DNA from: Conidiobolus incongruus B7586
Lineage: Eukaryota; Entomophthoromycota; Entomophthoromycetes; Entomophthorales; Conidiobolaceae
Reading direction: 5' to 3'
DNA: 32,356 nt
Assembly: GCA_000697335.1 (NCBI GenBank)
Contig: JNEM01012531.1
Span: 1-32,356, forward strand
Made by a program: the position numbers and the translations under genes
Shown: one piece after another, positions 21,326-31,690 of the stretch
How the letters are laid out: each line of letters starts with the position of its first letter
Numbering within the stretch: position 1 is the first letter of the stretch
The notes under the pieces: model-generated
Database searches by the model: none
Told to the model about the DNA's origin: nothing
Seen by the model: the letters and a program-made list of their open reading frames with translations, nothing else

Positions 21326-21854
21326 TGTTTACAATGTAATAGTGTATACAGTGAGTTCCAGCTTTTATCAATATCAATAATATGCTTTAGTAGCCTAGGA
21401 TGTGGTTTTATATTTATTGATGATTTAAACTATTATATTTACTCTCTTCTATTTTCTTAAAAATCTGACAATATATTGGTTACTTATTCAAAGCTATTTT
21501 AATCATAGATCCTTTGTTAATACTGTGATTCTAGCGATTATTAGTAGAACTTTAATAATAGATAAGGAAGCGACTTGTTTATGGCCTGTTTGGTAGTTTA
21601 GGTTAGGGTGTTTTATTGAGGTTTGATAATGGTTTAATGGGATTAACAGAAGATCGGAGGTGATGCTGAAAATGTATCCCGACAGTGGTTCTTTTATAAA
21701 CCAATTGTCGGCTGTAGGTAGTGTAAAGTAGCATATTGGGTTTCTGAAAGAATAAGACCTTGAAGTGGTGTGATAGATCTTCTAGGGTTAAGACCCCATA
21801 AGGTAATAGATCGCGAGATGAAGTTGGTCGGGCGGGTTACTATCTATGTAACCA
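21326..21854. mobile_element. GC-richer, hairpin-bearing island; possible solo LTR
   Basis: The segment starts TGTTTACAATG and ends CTATGTAACCA, an imperfect inverted end pair starting TG and ending CA as in an LTR. The part at 21580-21850 is clearly GC-richer than all DNA around it. It holds three stem-loops: about 21678-21712 (CCGACAG-TGGTT against AACCAATTGTCGG), about 21786-21799 (GGGTTAAGACCCC), and about 21836-21853 (GGTTAC against GTAACC). No target duplication and no coding frame are seen. A structured RNA gene is the alternative. I could not match it to tRNA, rRNA, RNase P RNA or a group I/II intron core. Confidence 0.3.
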
Positions 21855-24286
21855 CAATAATAATAGTATTTATATTAATTAAATAATTATTTTATAAAAA
21901 TATATCAAATATAAGGAAAATTAAAATAACATCAAAAACATATAATAATAATTTCAAATCATCACAATTAAACAGCTATATTAGCTGAAAATCAGAATTT
22001 TTTTGATAAACCAATACAAATATAATACGGGTATAATTGGAATACTAAAGTTATTAGAATCTCAATAAAATTATCATAATTAATACGAGTGGAACTGAAT
22101 TTTTACAGAAATTTTAAATTAAAAATAATAATTACAAATTGCATGCAAATCAATAAAAAGAAATTTGATAATAAGGCAAATATAATAAAAAATATATTTG
22201 AATTATTTCAAATGTTAATGAAACTAAATATAAATCAATTGGGCTATTAGTTATATTTATTAATTTTAAGTTATGTTAATATAATTTGGTAAATCTTATA
22301 TAACAAATCAAATTTAATTCTTTTTATTTAAAATTGTGGATCCTTATATATTATAAATGTTTGGTTGATAATGAATTTTAAATGTTTATATTAAATATAT
22401 AATTAAAAATGATGATCCGATTTGAATTAATTGAACAATATTATATCTTTAAAATTGTATTTAATAATTTTATTTGAATATACCTTACAAAACTATTTTG
22501 ATTCATAGAAATTTATTAAGTTATGCGATTTATAGTATTTATATTTTTTTGATCTTAATTTTAAATATATTTTTACAATTCTTTCAGTTTTTAATTGATA
22601 AGAATCAATATTATAAATATTTAAAGTGAGAATTATTATTACATAAGATAATTTTTTATTTAATCATGAATTATACTTTAATAGTTTGAGAAATTATTAA
22701 TTATAGATATTGTAAAAGTCAATAATTGAAATAAATTTACTTTTTCAATAATATATTATTAATATTGAATTATTAATCTCAAACTTTCAGAAGTTTTATA
22801 TAAGTTTTAACTATCCTAAATTAAAAACTAAAAATTAAACTATTTAATCTAAGATTTAACAGCCTTGAATTAAATAATTTAAAATTTTAACTTATTTAAA
22901 TAAGTATTATTATATATATTATATAGTATAAAGGGTAGTGATAGCAAAACTAATATAATATAAAGGAAGTATTAATATTAAAATATCATAGCTTTTAATA
23001 TAATACTAATAATATAGCATAATAATATAAATATAGACAAAGTTTAATTTAGCTTTATATATAATAAGTTAATATAAATATATTAAGTTTTATATTAAAT
23101 AATACCAATATATTATAATATTAATACTATATAATTTTAATTACAAAAATAATAAAGAAGTTAAGAATTAATAAGACTTAAGAAAAAAAAGTAATCTATT
23201 TTATTAAATAATTAAATGCTATTTATATAATTAATATAATTTTTAAAATATAAATTAACTAATTAAAATATATTTAAATGACTTATATATTAAATATTTA
23301 AATAAGAATTTTAAGAACTAGTTTTCTATTATAGTATATAGCAAATAAAATATTAATAATTAATAATATTATTTATTTCATATTAATTTATTTTGTTTAT
23401 ATTTAAAATAATATTTTTTAAATATAAGTTTTATCAATATAAAATTATTCATTTATTTATTTATTGATTTATTGAATTTATATGAGATATTATATAATTG
23501 AGAGTTTTATAAAAAATTATATAAATATATGTTTATTCAAAGAGTAAAAAAGTTTAAAATTATATATACTGTTGATTTTTTGAGTTCTGGTTGAAAAAGT
23601 TATGCATATTATTAATATCTGAGTTACCCTGATTCTATATGTTTTATAATCAAAATAAACTTAGATTTTCTTAATTTCAAAATAAATTAACTAGATAAAA
23701 TTATTAAGATTAGTAACAAAGCATATATCTTTATTAAATGATGAGCAAGTTCAATATTTATTTTTAGAGAATTATAAATTCTGTCATTATATTAATATCA
23801 AATTTTCATGATGCCTCAAATTAAATTAAATTAAAAAAACTAATCCTTAATAATAAAATAGTAGAATAACTGATTAACAAAATTTTTGACCAATAACTTG
23901 ACGTATATTAATAGTTAAATACTTATAAAAATAAAAAAATACAATCAATATATAAAAGCATGTCATAAATTTAAAAGTAGAAATTAAGTTAAAATTTAAA
24001 TAAAATTAGAATATATAAATATATATACTTATATTATATTTATTTATTATTGGTAATATACAAAATCACTAAACAAGAGTGAAAATCAACATTAGAGAAG
24101 ATCCATGTTCAAGAGTGAGGACAATAGTATATAGAAGAATGATTGCAAATCGGCGAAAGAGATTGAACAATGCAAAAAAGGTGGGAGGGGAAAGCTAAAA
24201 TATAATAAATTTGTTAATATAAAATAGTGAAAAATATTAAAAATATGTTTTAAATAGTTACAATTTTTAAAATAAATGATCAAATA
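21855..24286. other. Long AT-rich gene-poor stretch
   Basis: About 2.4 kb with no supportable gene. The part at about 22900-23350 is made of short TAATAT-type strings and may be heavily decayed repeat DNA, but I found no partner copy. A short G-rich patch at 24100-24190 adjoins the MITE-like element. Confidence 0.35.
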
Positions 24287-24683
24287 CTGGGTGCAATGAC
24301 TGCTGACGGCCGGAGAAGGCACTCAAATCTGGCTGACAAAATTCACCTGTCACTCAAATCCTCTCCAAATTAAATATCTACTCAACTCAATACAGACCAA
24401 TTCACGAGTGTCAAATTCTAAAGAAAAAGGTATATATACATTTGGTGTGTAAGTATTCATATGATCGAGAAAACGGAGCTCAAGGATCCAAATAGATAGG
24501 TATATGAAGGAAACGAAGCAATAAAGAATGGCCCAAGCCATAATATAACGGAAGATAAAAGCATTAAAGAGTGGAATCGAGAGGAGAGAGTGAGTAGATC
24601 CAAGAGAGAGGAAAATGAGATCGTGAAAAGTCCAAGACGACCAACCCACTAGCCTGACTCAGGCTTACGATCAAAGCACCCAG
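24287..24683. mobile_element. MITE-like element with TA target sites
   Basis: A 397-base segment starts CTGGGTGC and ends GCACCCAG, perfect 8-base inverted ends, each flanked by TA (24285-24286, 24684-24685). That layout fits a non-autonomous Tc1/mariner-type element. The inside is purine-rich on the plus strand and GC-richer than the flanks. It contains a 99-codon hydrophobic minus-strand frame that I do not count as a gene. The ends do not match those of the element at 18942-20511, so it would be another family. Short ends leave real doubt. Confidence 0.4.
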
Positions 24684-24685
24684 TA

Positions 24686-25507
24686 TAAGGAAGAAAGGTT
24701 GAAGATAAATAATGAATCAAGTACACTATTTATATCCAATTATTATCAATTATAAATAACCTTTCAATAAACAATTAATAACATTTTGCATCATATTTTT
24801 AATCTTCATTCATTATATTAGAAAATATGAATTTATAATAATTGATTTTAATTGGTGAGAAAAAGTAATGAGATATTTATTTATTCAAAGTGGCTTATCA
24901 AAATAATATGATTATTTTTTATTTTATTTGACATATATAATTAGTAAACAAATCATATAAAAATAAAAATCTATCAATTATATCATAACGGTATAACTAA
25001 AATGAAATTTATATACTAAATCTATTAAAATACTTTGTAATTATCCAAAAATTATTATATTTCATAATTTTAATTGAGACAATTTTATTAGTAATGTATT
25101 AGATAATTATACCCCTGAAGTATTAAATTGTTCTAAAATATGCATTGTAATTTTAGATATTTTAGTTCTGATAAACAAATATGATAAAGCTATTATTTGG
25201 AAAAGATAATCAAATATATTTTATATTATTTATATTAATTTATATTAATTTATGTATTCTATATTGAATTTCCAAAATTTCAAATCATTTTTTCCCAAAT
25301 ATTGTCTATAAAATTCAGTGATAAATATATTCGAATATTTATTCTTAATTATAAATAACGAAAATTTTCTAATAATTAAAACAAAATATATCAAAATTCA
25401 TAACATTGACTTTTATTTTGCTCATGGCTTTAATGATATAATTTTATTTAAATTTAATACTATTTAATAGAAAAAATATATTATTATAAAGTTTTATTTT
25501 ATTTTAA
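24686..25507. other. AT-rich DNA, nothing recognised
   Basis: No gene, RNA or repeat could be supported. Confidence 0.35.
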
Positions 25508-25845
25508 ATATTGAAAATTATATGTTATCATATATTCTATCAATTAATAAGAATATTAAATATTAGAATAAGTAAATTAATTTAAACATAAATAAATTTA
25601 TTAAAAATTAACAAAGTTAAAAAAGTTAAGGATATATTAAAATAATATATATTGAATGGTATGTAATTAAAAAAATTATAATATTACCGGTTTGATTTAA
25701 TTATAGATATTGAAATATACATATATTATCAAACATTTTATCAATTAATAAGAATACTAAATATCAAAATATGTAAATTAATTTAAATATAAATAAATTT
25801 TATTAATTTTTAATAAAATTAAAAAAGTAAAGAATATTATAGAAT
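25508..25845. repeat. Diverged direct repeat, offset about 201 bases
   Basis: Bases about 25508-25640 match about 25709-25845, including TCAATTAATAAGAATA(T/C)TAAATAT and GTAAATTAATTTAAA(C/T)ATAAATAAATTT. Several differences are transitions. It is an old local duplication with no coding content. Confidence 0.6.
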
Positions 25846-26294
25846 GATCTATCTAAAATAACTAAAATTTAATTTTTTTGTATCCAAATATTACATAGTT
25901 TAAATTTGAATGAGGTAGTAATTCCTCTGAAATAATAATAGGTATTGGATTTAAAAGTATATTAACAATTATAAAACATCCGATAAATCAGATAATTTTA
26001 CCATTCAAACATTTTCAAATTTAAATATATAATATTATTTCAAAATGAAATATTAAAAGAAATTATATCGAATATTAGTAAAATGTATTTTTGAAAATAA
26101 TTATAAACATATTAACTTTAAAATTGAATTAATATTGAAAAAATAATTTCCTAATATTTTTTATATAATATTATATATATAACTATTAAATATTTTCATA
26201 AATAATTCAAATGAGTTAATATATGAATCACTTCAATAAATTTATTTATTATTTAAAAATCTGATGACTCAGAAAAATCAAAATACATTCTTAA

Positions 26295-26785
26295 TTAACG
26301 CTGAGTAATTTTTTGGAATTGAATGTCAATAGATAACTGATCATTTTGAGGAATATCTTCCAATAAATCTTCCATATAAGCGTTGTATTGCGAATATTTA
26401 TTTGGTTTGTAATAAACGAAACATCTAAAAGTTATTTCTTTAGGATGGCCTTGTAAAATCAATTTCATTTCCGCGACTAAATAGGTACCTTCTTTAAAAG
26501 CTATATTAGTAACCGTTGCAGGGATGGAAGAGGAGTGAATATACTGGAGTATTATTCTGAGTTAGGTCCATAATTCTTGAAAATCCAAGTTGATTTAGTT
26601 AAAGAACTTATATTAAAATTACTATAATAATTATCCACAAGGTCGTAGAGTGAATTTCTATGATCAATAGTTGTAATTATCTCATATCCGGAATGTGAAT
26701 AATAGATTGTAATACCACTAAATATACCGATATTACATTTCACCTTCTTACGAAAATGATGGTATATAATAGTATCCTTGATCAT
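26295..26785 (-). pseudogene. Two-exon gene of unknown function with one in-frame stop
   Basis: I do not recognise this protein. The first exon runs 26785 to 26545 on the minus strand, starting MIKDTIIYHHFRKKVK. The second runs 26500 to 26295 and reads FKEGTYLVAEMKLILQGHPK before ending IQFQKITQR and a stop. Between them a 44-base stretch (26501-26544) looks like a real intron: GTATAT donor, TTACTAAT branch site and ATAG acceptor, and it joins the exons in phase. One TAA (26552-26554) lies in frame eight bases before the donor. The codon choice of exon 2 is balanced and looks coding. The product would be about 150 residues; an earlier exon is possible. It may be a recent pseudogene, a sequencing error, or a gene whose first exon uses another donor. 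Confidence 0.5.
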
Positions 26786-26889
26786 GGTATTTATTATCTT
26801 ATTACCTTAGATTAGAAGAAATAGGTAAATTTTTAAACTTCCAATTTTTCAAACTTAATATTAGTTTCAAATAATAGAATATATACACA

Positions 26890-27345
26890 ACAAATAGGAA
26901 AATATATAGTTTTAGATTATATATATTAGCTTTTTTCATTAAAAAATTAACTTTCTAAATTTTATTGTTTAATTTAATTATGCTTAAACTAATAATGATT
27001 ATTAAAAGTATTTTATTTTAATATTAATAAACTTGATTATAATTTCTTTAAAATTATTTAAAATTTACAAATAGCTATTAATAATAAAACATTATTCAAA
27101 TTAACTATTTATCATTAAGTATATTATTATAAAAATAAGAGAAATATTATTTCAAACATTATTTTTAAATATTACTCTTTTAAATATTAATAAAGTTAAA
27201 TGATATATTAAAAATCACTTTTTTAGTTTAATTAAAAAATTATCAAAATATTTTAACATTAGTTATATAAGTGTTTTATTTATTAATTTTTAAAATTTAA
27301 TTGATAAAAATATAAAATAAATATCTTATAATTTAACTAAAGCTA
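26890..27345 (+). repeat. Old AT-rich dispersed repeat, copy B
   Basis: This is the inverted partner of the repeat at the left window edge. Shared blocks include TTTATTGTTTA(A/G)TTTAATTAT and TTTTATTTTAATATTAATAAA. AATTATCAAAATATTTTAA is shared too. The match weakens after about 27345 but may go on into the AT-rich DNA to 28200. The element family is unknown. Confidence 0.6.
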
Positions 27346-28416
27346 AAGAGTAAAATAATTATAAATAAACAAAACTTATTAAAATATAAAGAAAAACAAA
27401 AATTTTAAATTATTATAATTGATAAAATTTAAAATCTTTTGTATAAAAACTTATTAAAACATAAATCAAGATATTAACTTAAATTAATCATCTTTATAGA
27501 TCTTTTTAAATAATATATTTAATTTATAAGGAAATTTTCATTATTATTGTAGATAGTAATATTATATGTTACTTTTATATAATTCTTAAAGGAGAATTAA
27601 TTAAATATATACTTTATATAATCTTTTAAATAAAATTATTTTTAATTAGTTTTCTTAATATAATTCAAAAAGACTTATTATTTTATATAATAATTGTAAA
27701 ATATATTAAGATAAAATTATAAAGAATTAAAAAAAGTTATTATATCTAATATATTCAAATAAATTATAACTTATGTAATTATAATTGTTTCAGATAATTA
27801 AAAAATATACTTGTAAGAAAATAACTCCTATAAACAAATTAAATTAATTTGTGAAAAATTAATCTTGGTTTTTAATAAAAAAAGCTGATTTTTAGGTGTT
27901 GGAAGCTTGCCAAAAGTATAGCAAAAAGTAATTAATATTAAAATTGAGTATTAATTATATAATATATAAATATCTCTATAGCTTATATATTAAAATATTT
28001 TTATTCTTAAAAAATTCCTATTATATAAAATTTGGAGTATAATATAATAAATAAAATACATATTATTTTTTACAATTTATTTAGTTATTTGATATTATAA
28101 TTATATTTTGAATTTAACTTTTTTATAAAAAATTTGTTAAAGAAAAATTTCTTTATTCTTAATAAAAAAAATTTTATTAACTATTACCAAATTTCTAGGA
28201 TTATATATTTGATATATAAAATTTTTAATTATTTTACTGAAATTAGTATTAGATAATAACTTTGTTTTGATAATTTATAAATTGAAGATTCAATAATTTT
28301 GATTTTATTTACATTTATAATGAAAAATAGTATATTTTAAGTTGGAATATCTTTAGTTTTATTTTAATCTTCTCCTCTTGGGCATCCATCTCGAATTATA
28401 GGATTTGAATTTTCAT
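27346..28416. other. AT-rich DNA, perhaps more of repeat copy B
   Basis: No gene is seen. The make-up is like the dispersed repeat before it, so it may be the rest of that element, whose partner would lie left of the window. Confidence 0.3.
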
Positions 28417-28860
28417 CTATAAATTCTGTAGACACAATTCGACCAAGTACAAGGATTCATTGAAAATAATCCATAAATAATCAACAATAGCTGCTGATTT
28501 CCCTTCAATATATACATAATTATTAAAAATATTTGCGAATATTTCAAGTGAGTTCATCATTGAACCAAAATTGATTTCAGGATAAACACTATATTCTTCC
28601 AATATCCTGTTCAATAGCGATTCAAACAAAATGATATAATATGCTTTGTTTTGGTCATTGAAATAATATATACACCTATTATCAATAATAGAAACGGAGG
28701 AAGGCCAAAGCCAAGTCTCCACTCTTTCAAGTATGTTTCAATGTTGGTATGGTTGAGTTTGAGATGATTTTGGGCATATTCATTATCGAGATAGTTAATA
28801 ATGTGAAGATTATTGCAAATGAAGCAGCCACTGGGGAATTGTAGGGTGTGGACTTGAGAC
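28417..28860 (-). pseudogene. Broken metaxin-like / GST-fold gene
   Basis: Minus-strand fragments resemble metaxin/Sam37-type proteins, which have a GST fold and help sort and assemble beta-barrel proteins at the mitochondrial outer membrane. The upstream block (about 28735-28860) reads FPSG, then LHIINYLDNEYAQNHLKL and ETYLKEW. This is like the metaxin order SPSG, IIxYL, then a helix. The downstream block (28417-28722) has VETWLWPSS, then EINFGSMMNSLEIFANIF and a KSAAIVDYLW stretch like the GST C-terminal domain, before its stop. The two blocks lie in different frames near 28725-28745, with no splice site that could join them, and the N-terminal beginning is missing or frame-broken. The family call rests on pattern, not on strict motifs. 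A diverged GST is the main alternative. Confidence 0.45.
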
Positions 28861-29286
28861 TGTTAGTTGTCACTAAGGTTTAGGATTTAATATGTTGGGA
28901 TATATAGTATTATTTTGAATATATAGAGTACGTTAATTCTTTAACTGGTCCTACGTCAACAATAGTGAGATTAAGAAATACAAAATATATACTTTATATT
29001 CAATATTCCTGAATCATTAATAATTTTCAATATGTATACCTAATGCTTCAAATATAATGGAGTCGAAATGAAAAAAGGACAAAAAATTTTCTCAGCATAT
29101 TCGCTAACAAGTTCATAAATTGTTACTTTTTCATTTATTGCGAATATACCAAAGAACTGATTTTTTCGATATTATTATTGTCTTAGTATTTAGTCAAGAG
29201 TATCTATCAAATTTGAATAATCTTTTTACAATTATATGCGATGATTGAATTAATTTATCAAATTTTAATATTGATAATTTAACTCT
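28861..29286. other. AT-rich DNA, nothing firm
   Basis: It lies upstream of the metaxin-like relic and may hold lost first exons of it. No frame is convincing. Confidence 0.3.
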
Positions 29287-29652
29287 TGTTGTGTTTTTAT
29301 ATTAAGTTTTATAAATAAAGATCGTGGTTAGAAAAGTACTCAAAATATGATTTAGTAAATTATTTATTAATCCTGCTCTTTAACGTATCGGGACTGTAGG
29401 TTTGAAAACTTACTGTTGAGGCGTTGTAGCAGAATATCCAAAAATAAAAAAAACCTTTTTCTCCATCTTTATCACTGTTGGGTTTAAATAATTGAATCAA
29501 TGAATGATATAGGGTTTGGATAAAATCTAATAAAGAAAACAAAGAGAACAAAGAGTATCCTTCAATTATAGACTGACAAAGCCAGCTTAAAATAGAAATA
29601 ATATTGGTTTAGCTATCAAACTAGAAGGAATGATGAATTTTGAAATACAACA
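29287..29652 (-). mobile_element. Solo LTR, copia-like, minus orientation
   Basis: Read on the minus strand it starts TGTTGTATTTCAAAATT and ends in ACAACA, 366 bases. CTCT lies on both sides (29283-29286, 29653-29656; ACTCT if the last A is shared), which suggests a target duplication. It aligns over its whole length with the plus-strand copy at 29723-30080 at about 80% identity by eye. No internal coding region lies next to it, so it is a solo LTR fossil. Confidence 0.65.
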
Positions 29653-29722
29653 CTCTCATAAAATAATATGGACTAGTCAATATAACTATTATCTGAAAAT
29701 TTTAGTATATAATAATCTATTG

Positions 29723-30080
29723 TGTTGTATTTCAAAATTTATTGTCCATCCCAGTTTGATAGTTAAACTAGTATTATTTCTATTTTAAGCTGGCTTTGTT
29801 AGTTTATAATTAAAGGATACTCTGTGTTTACTTTGTTCTCTTTGTTAAACTTTAACCAAACCTCATATCCTTCATTGAATCAACTATTTAAACCCAAGAG
29901 TGATAAAGATAGAAGAGAAGTTTTTTTCTGGATATTCTGCTATAATGTCTCAATGGTAAGTTTTAGGACATACAGTCTCAATATGTTAAAGAGCAGGGTT
30001 AATAAATAATTTATTTAATCATATTATGAGTACTTTTTTAACAACAATTTTTAATTATAAAACTTATTATAAATACAACA
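29723..30080 (+). mobile_element. Solo LTR, copia-like, plus orientation
   Basis: It starts TGTTGTATTTCAAAATT and ends AAATACAACA, 358 bases, and is the same family as 29287-29652 but inverted. No target duplication is clear. A shared block (CTATTTTAAGCTGGCTTTG) is identical in the two. The pair faces outward from a 70-base spacer (29653-29722). Confidence 0.65.
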
Positions 30081-30245
30081 AAAGTATCAAATAATATTAA
30101 ACTTATCTTTAATATGATTTTTATTCATATTTTTTTACATTTTAATAAATTTCTTATACTCTTCATATTTTATACTCTTGCAAAATATATTCAATAAGTA
30201 TTGTTACATTATAGAGAATAAAATAAATTTAATTTTATAATATAT

Positions 30246-31062
30246 TTATTCAATTAACAATTGATTCTCAAAAGATTTCAAACCCTTCAAATACCCATCG
30301 AATAACTTATCCATCTTAGTAATCCACTCGCTCACGCTTGGAGTCAAATTATCCAAAATTTTATCAAATAACTCGCGATTAAGCACCCTAATCCAATGGA
30401 AGTAGCCCATAACTATATAATCAGCATAAGCTGGTAATTCACCTTCCAAAAATTCTGATTTCTCAAAGCTTTGGACGAAAGGTTGAATATTATCGATAAG
30501 TCGTTGGAAGTTAGCCTCGGGATTGGCACCGAATTGTTCAATGGTCATCCCGAATTCAGATTCGCGTGATCTCATGTGTTTTTTGTTATCATTGTCAATG
30601 ACTCTGTAAATATCTAGGACTAAGAGTTGGAACGCTGCAAATCCAACCTGCTTATTGAAATTGGTGACGAATTTCTCGAGATCGGGATTACGTATTAAAG
30701 GGTTCTCGGGGTAGTGTCTATCTAAATACTCGGCGATTCGGGGCCTGTCATAAACGAGATCGCCATTGTCGAATTTTACAGTAGGTACAAGTTCCCATTC
30801 TTCGTTACTATAATAATTAATTAACCGATCAATTTTCTATTATAATGATATTGAACTTACGTAACTTTCTTGATGGTTGGTTTAACGTTCAAGAATGTCA
30901 AAGGTTCAGTTTCGAATTCAATATTCTAACTATATTACAATAACAATAACATAACAATAATAATATAATTACCTTATGCTTTAAAAACAAAAGAGCTGCA
31001 ATGACACATGGACTAATACTAACTCCTTTGGGTTCGTTGACCAATTCGTAGATCTTTATCAT
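30246..31062 (-). CDS. Glutathione S-transferase, three exons, intact
   Basis: Conjugates glutathione to electrophiles or acts as a glutathione-dependent ether-cleaving or dehalogenating enzyme; cytosolic by fold. Minus-strand exons are 30973-31062, 30861-30925 and 30246-30807, with GT-AG introns of 47 and 53 bases. The sum is 717 bases, 238 residues, normal for the family. The N-terminal thioredoxin-fold domain opens MIKIYELVNEPKGVSISPC, with a Ser/Cys near the expected glutathione-activating site. It goes on to LVPTVKFDNGD and a DRPRIAEYLDRHYP helix, the usual (cis-Pro)-plus-Glu/Ser glutathione contact area, here with Arg-Pro instead of the common E-S. The all-helical C-terminal domain holds ELPAYADYIVMGYFHWIRVL, with the N-capping Asp. 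The ADYIVMG pattern resembles the fungal FuA/etherase (UstS-like) group. A dead paralogue lies at 16005-16600. The exact substrate is unknown. Confidence 0.9.
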
Positions 31063-31289
31063 ATTGAAATTTTAATAGTTTAGTACGTCATCCTTGAGTA
31101 TTTATACACGTTCTTCAAATTGTCAGATTGGAAGAATTTCAGATCATGAGGATATTTTTGATTGGAGTTAATTTAATTTTATAAAAATAATATTAAATTT
31201 CTAAAATTAGCAATTTTTTAATATTAAATCAAATAAAAATATAAAATTATATCATTGCAAAAAGCTATTATCCTTTAATTGTTTAGAAT
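31063..31289. promoter_or_regulatory. Upstream region of the glutathione transferase
   Basis: A short AT-rich spacer between the transferase start and the GC-richer island. It probably holds the transferase promoter. A TATTTATA string at 31098-31105 lies about 40 bases upstream of the start and could act as a TATA element, but such strings are common here. Confidence 0.3.
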
Positions 31290-31690
31290 TATTGTCATAA
31301 TCCTGAATTGTCAACGGGTATCTTTACATTCACATCCAAAACTCCTTTAGAACGCACAGAGTTGAACAATTCTCTTGATACACCTACTACACATAAAGTA
31401 TTCTCTTCCCACACTCTGTTAGACCTCTCTCACTTTCACTATCATAACCTTATTCTATTCCCTATCATCTACCACTAATTTCTAAAATTCATCAACGACC
31501 ATTCGAACCGACACTTGCACAGTTAGTTTTTGCTCAAGTTGTTGAGTACTCGCCTATGTTCGCCAGAAGCTTACTTCAGATCACTATGGCCCGAATGTAC
31601 CAACGCGCCACCAATACTCTATTTCCGGATCTGCTTATTACAACAATTATATCATAACTATGTAAGTACAGATTTTAATAAAGATGAAAT
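31290..31690. other. GC-richer island with several overlapping open frames; unresolved gene or relic
   Basis: This 400-base patch is clearly richer in G and C than its flanks and lacks stops over long spans in more than one frame. On the plus strand a frame open from about 31448 to 31645 includes an ATG at 31556 and reads MFARSLLQITMARMYQRAT. That is Arg-rich with no acids, like a mitochondrial targeting sequence, but it stops soon after. A GTAAGT donor lies at about 31661. The pyrimidine-rich stretch 31370-31500 could be a 5' leader. On the minus strand a 45-codon stretch (about 31300-31420) reads SRELFNSVRSKGVLDVNVK before a stop. I cannot tell which, if any, is real. Confidence 0.3.

Noticed and set aside
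21580-21854. Mitochondrial rRNA insertion or tRNA genes in the GC-richer island
   Set aside because: I could not find the conserved core strings of rRNA, nor a T-arm plus anticodon-arm layout of a tRNA.
24092-24649. Two minus-strand hydrophobic frames of 76 and 99 codons
   Set aside because: No recognisable family or splice sites, and one fills the MITE-like element. Hydrophobic translation is expected opposite purine-rich DNA.
29360-30009. Two similar 61-63 codon proteins on opposite strands, looking like a conserved small gene family
   Set aside because: They lie at the same place inside the two inverted LTR copies and have no start context. The likeness is that of the repeat.
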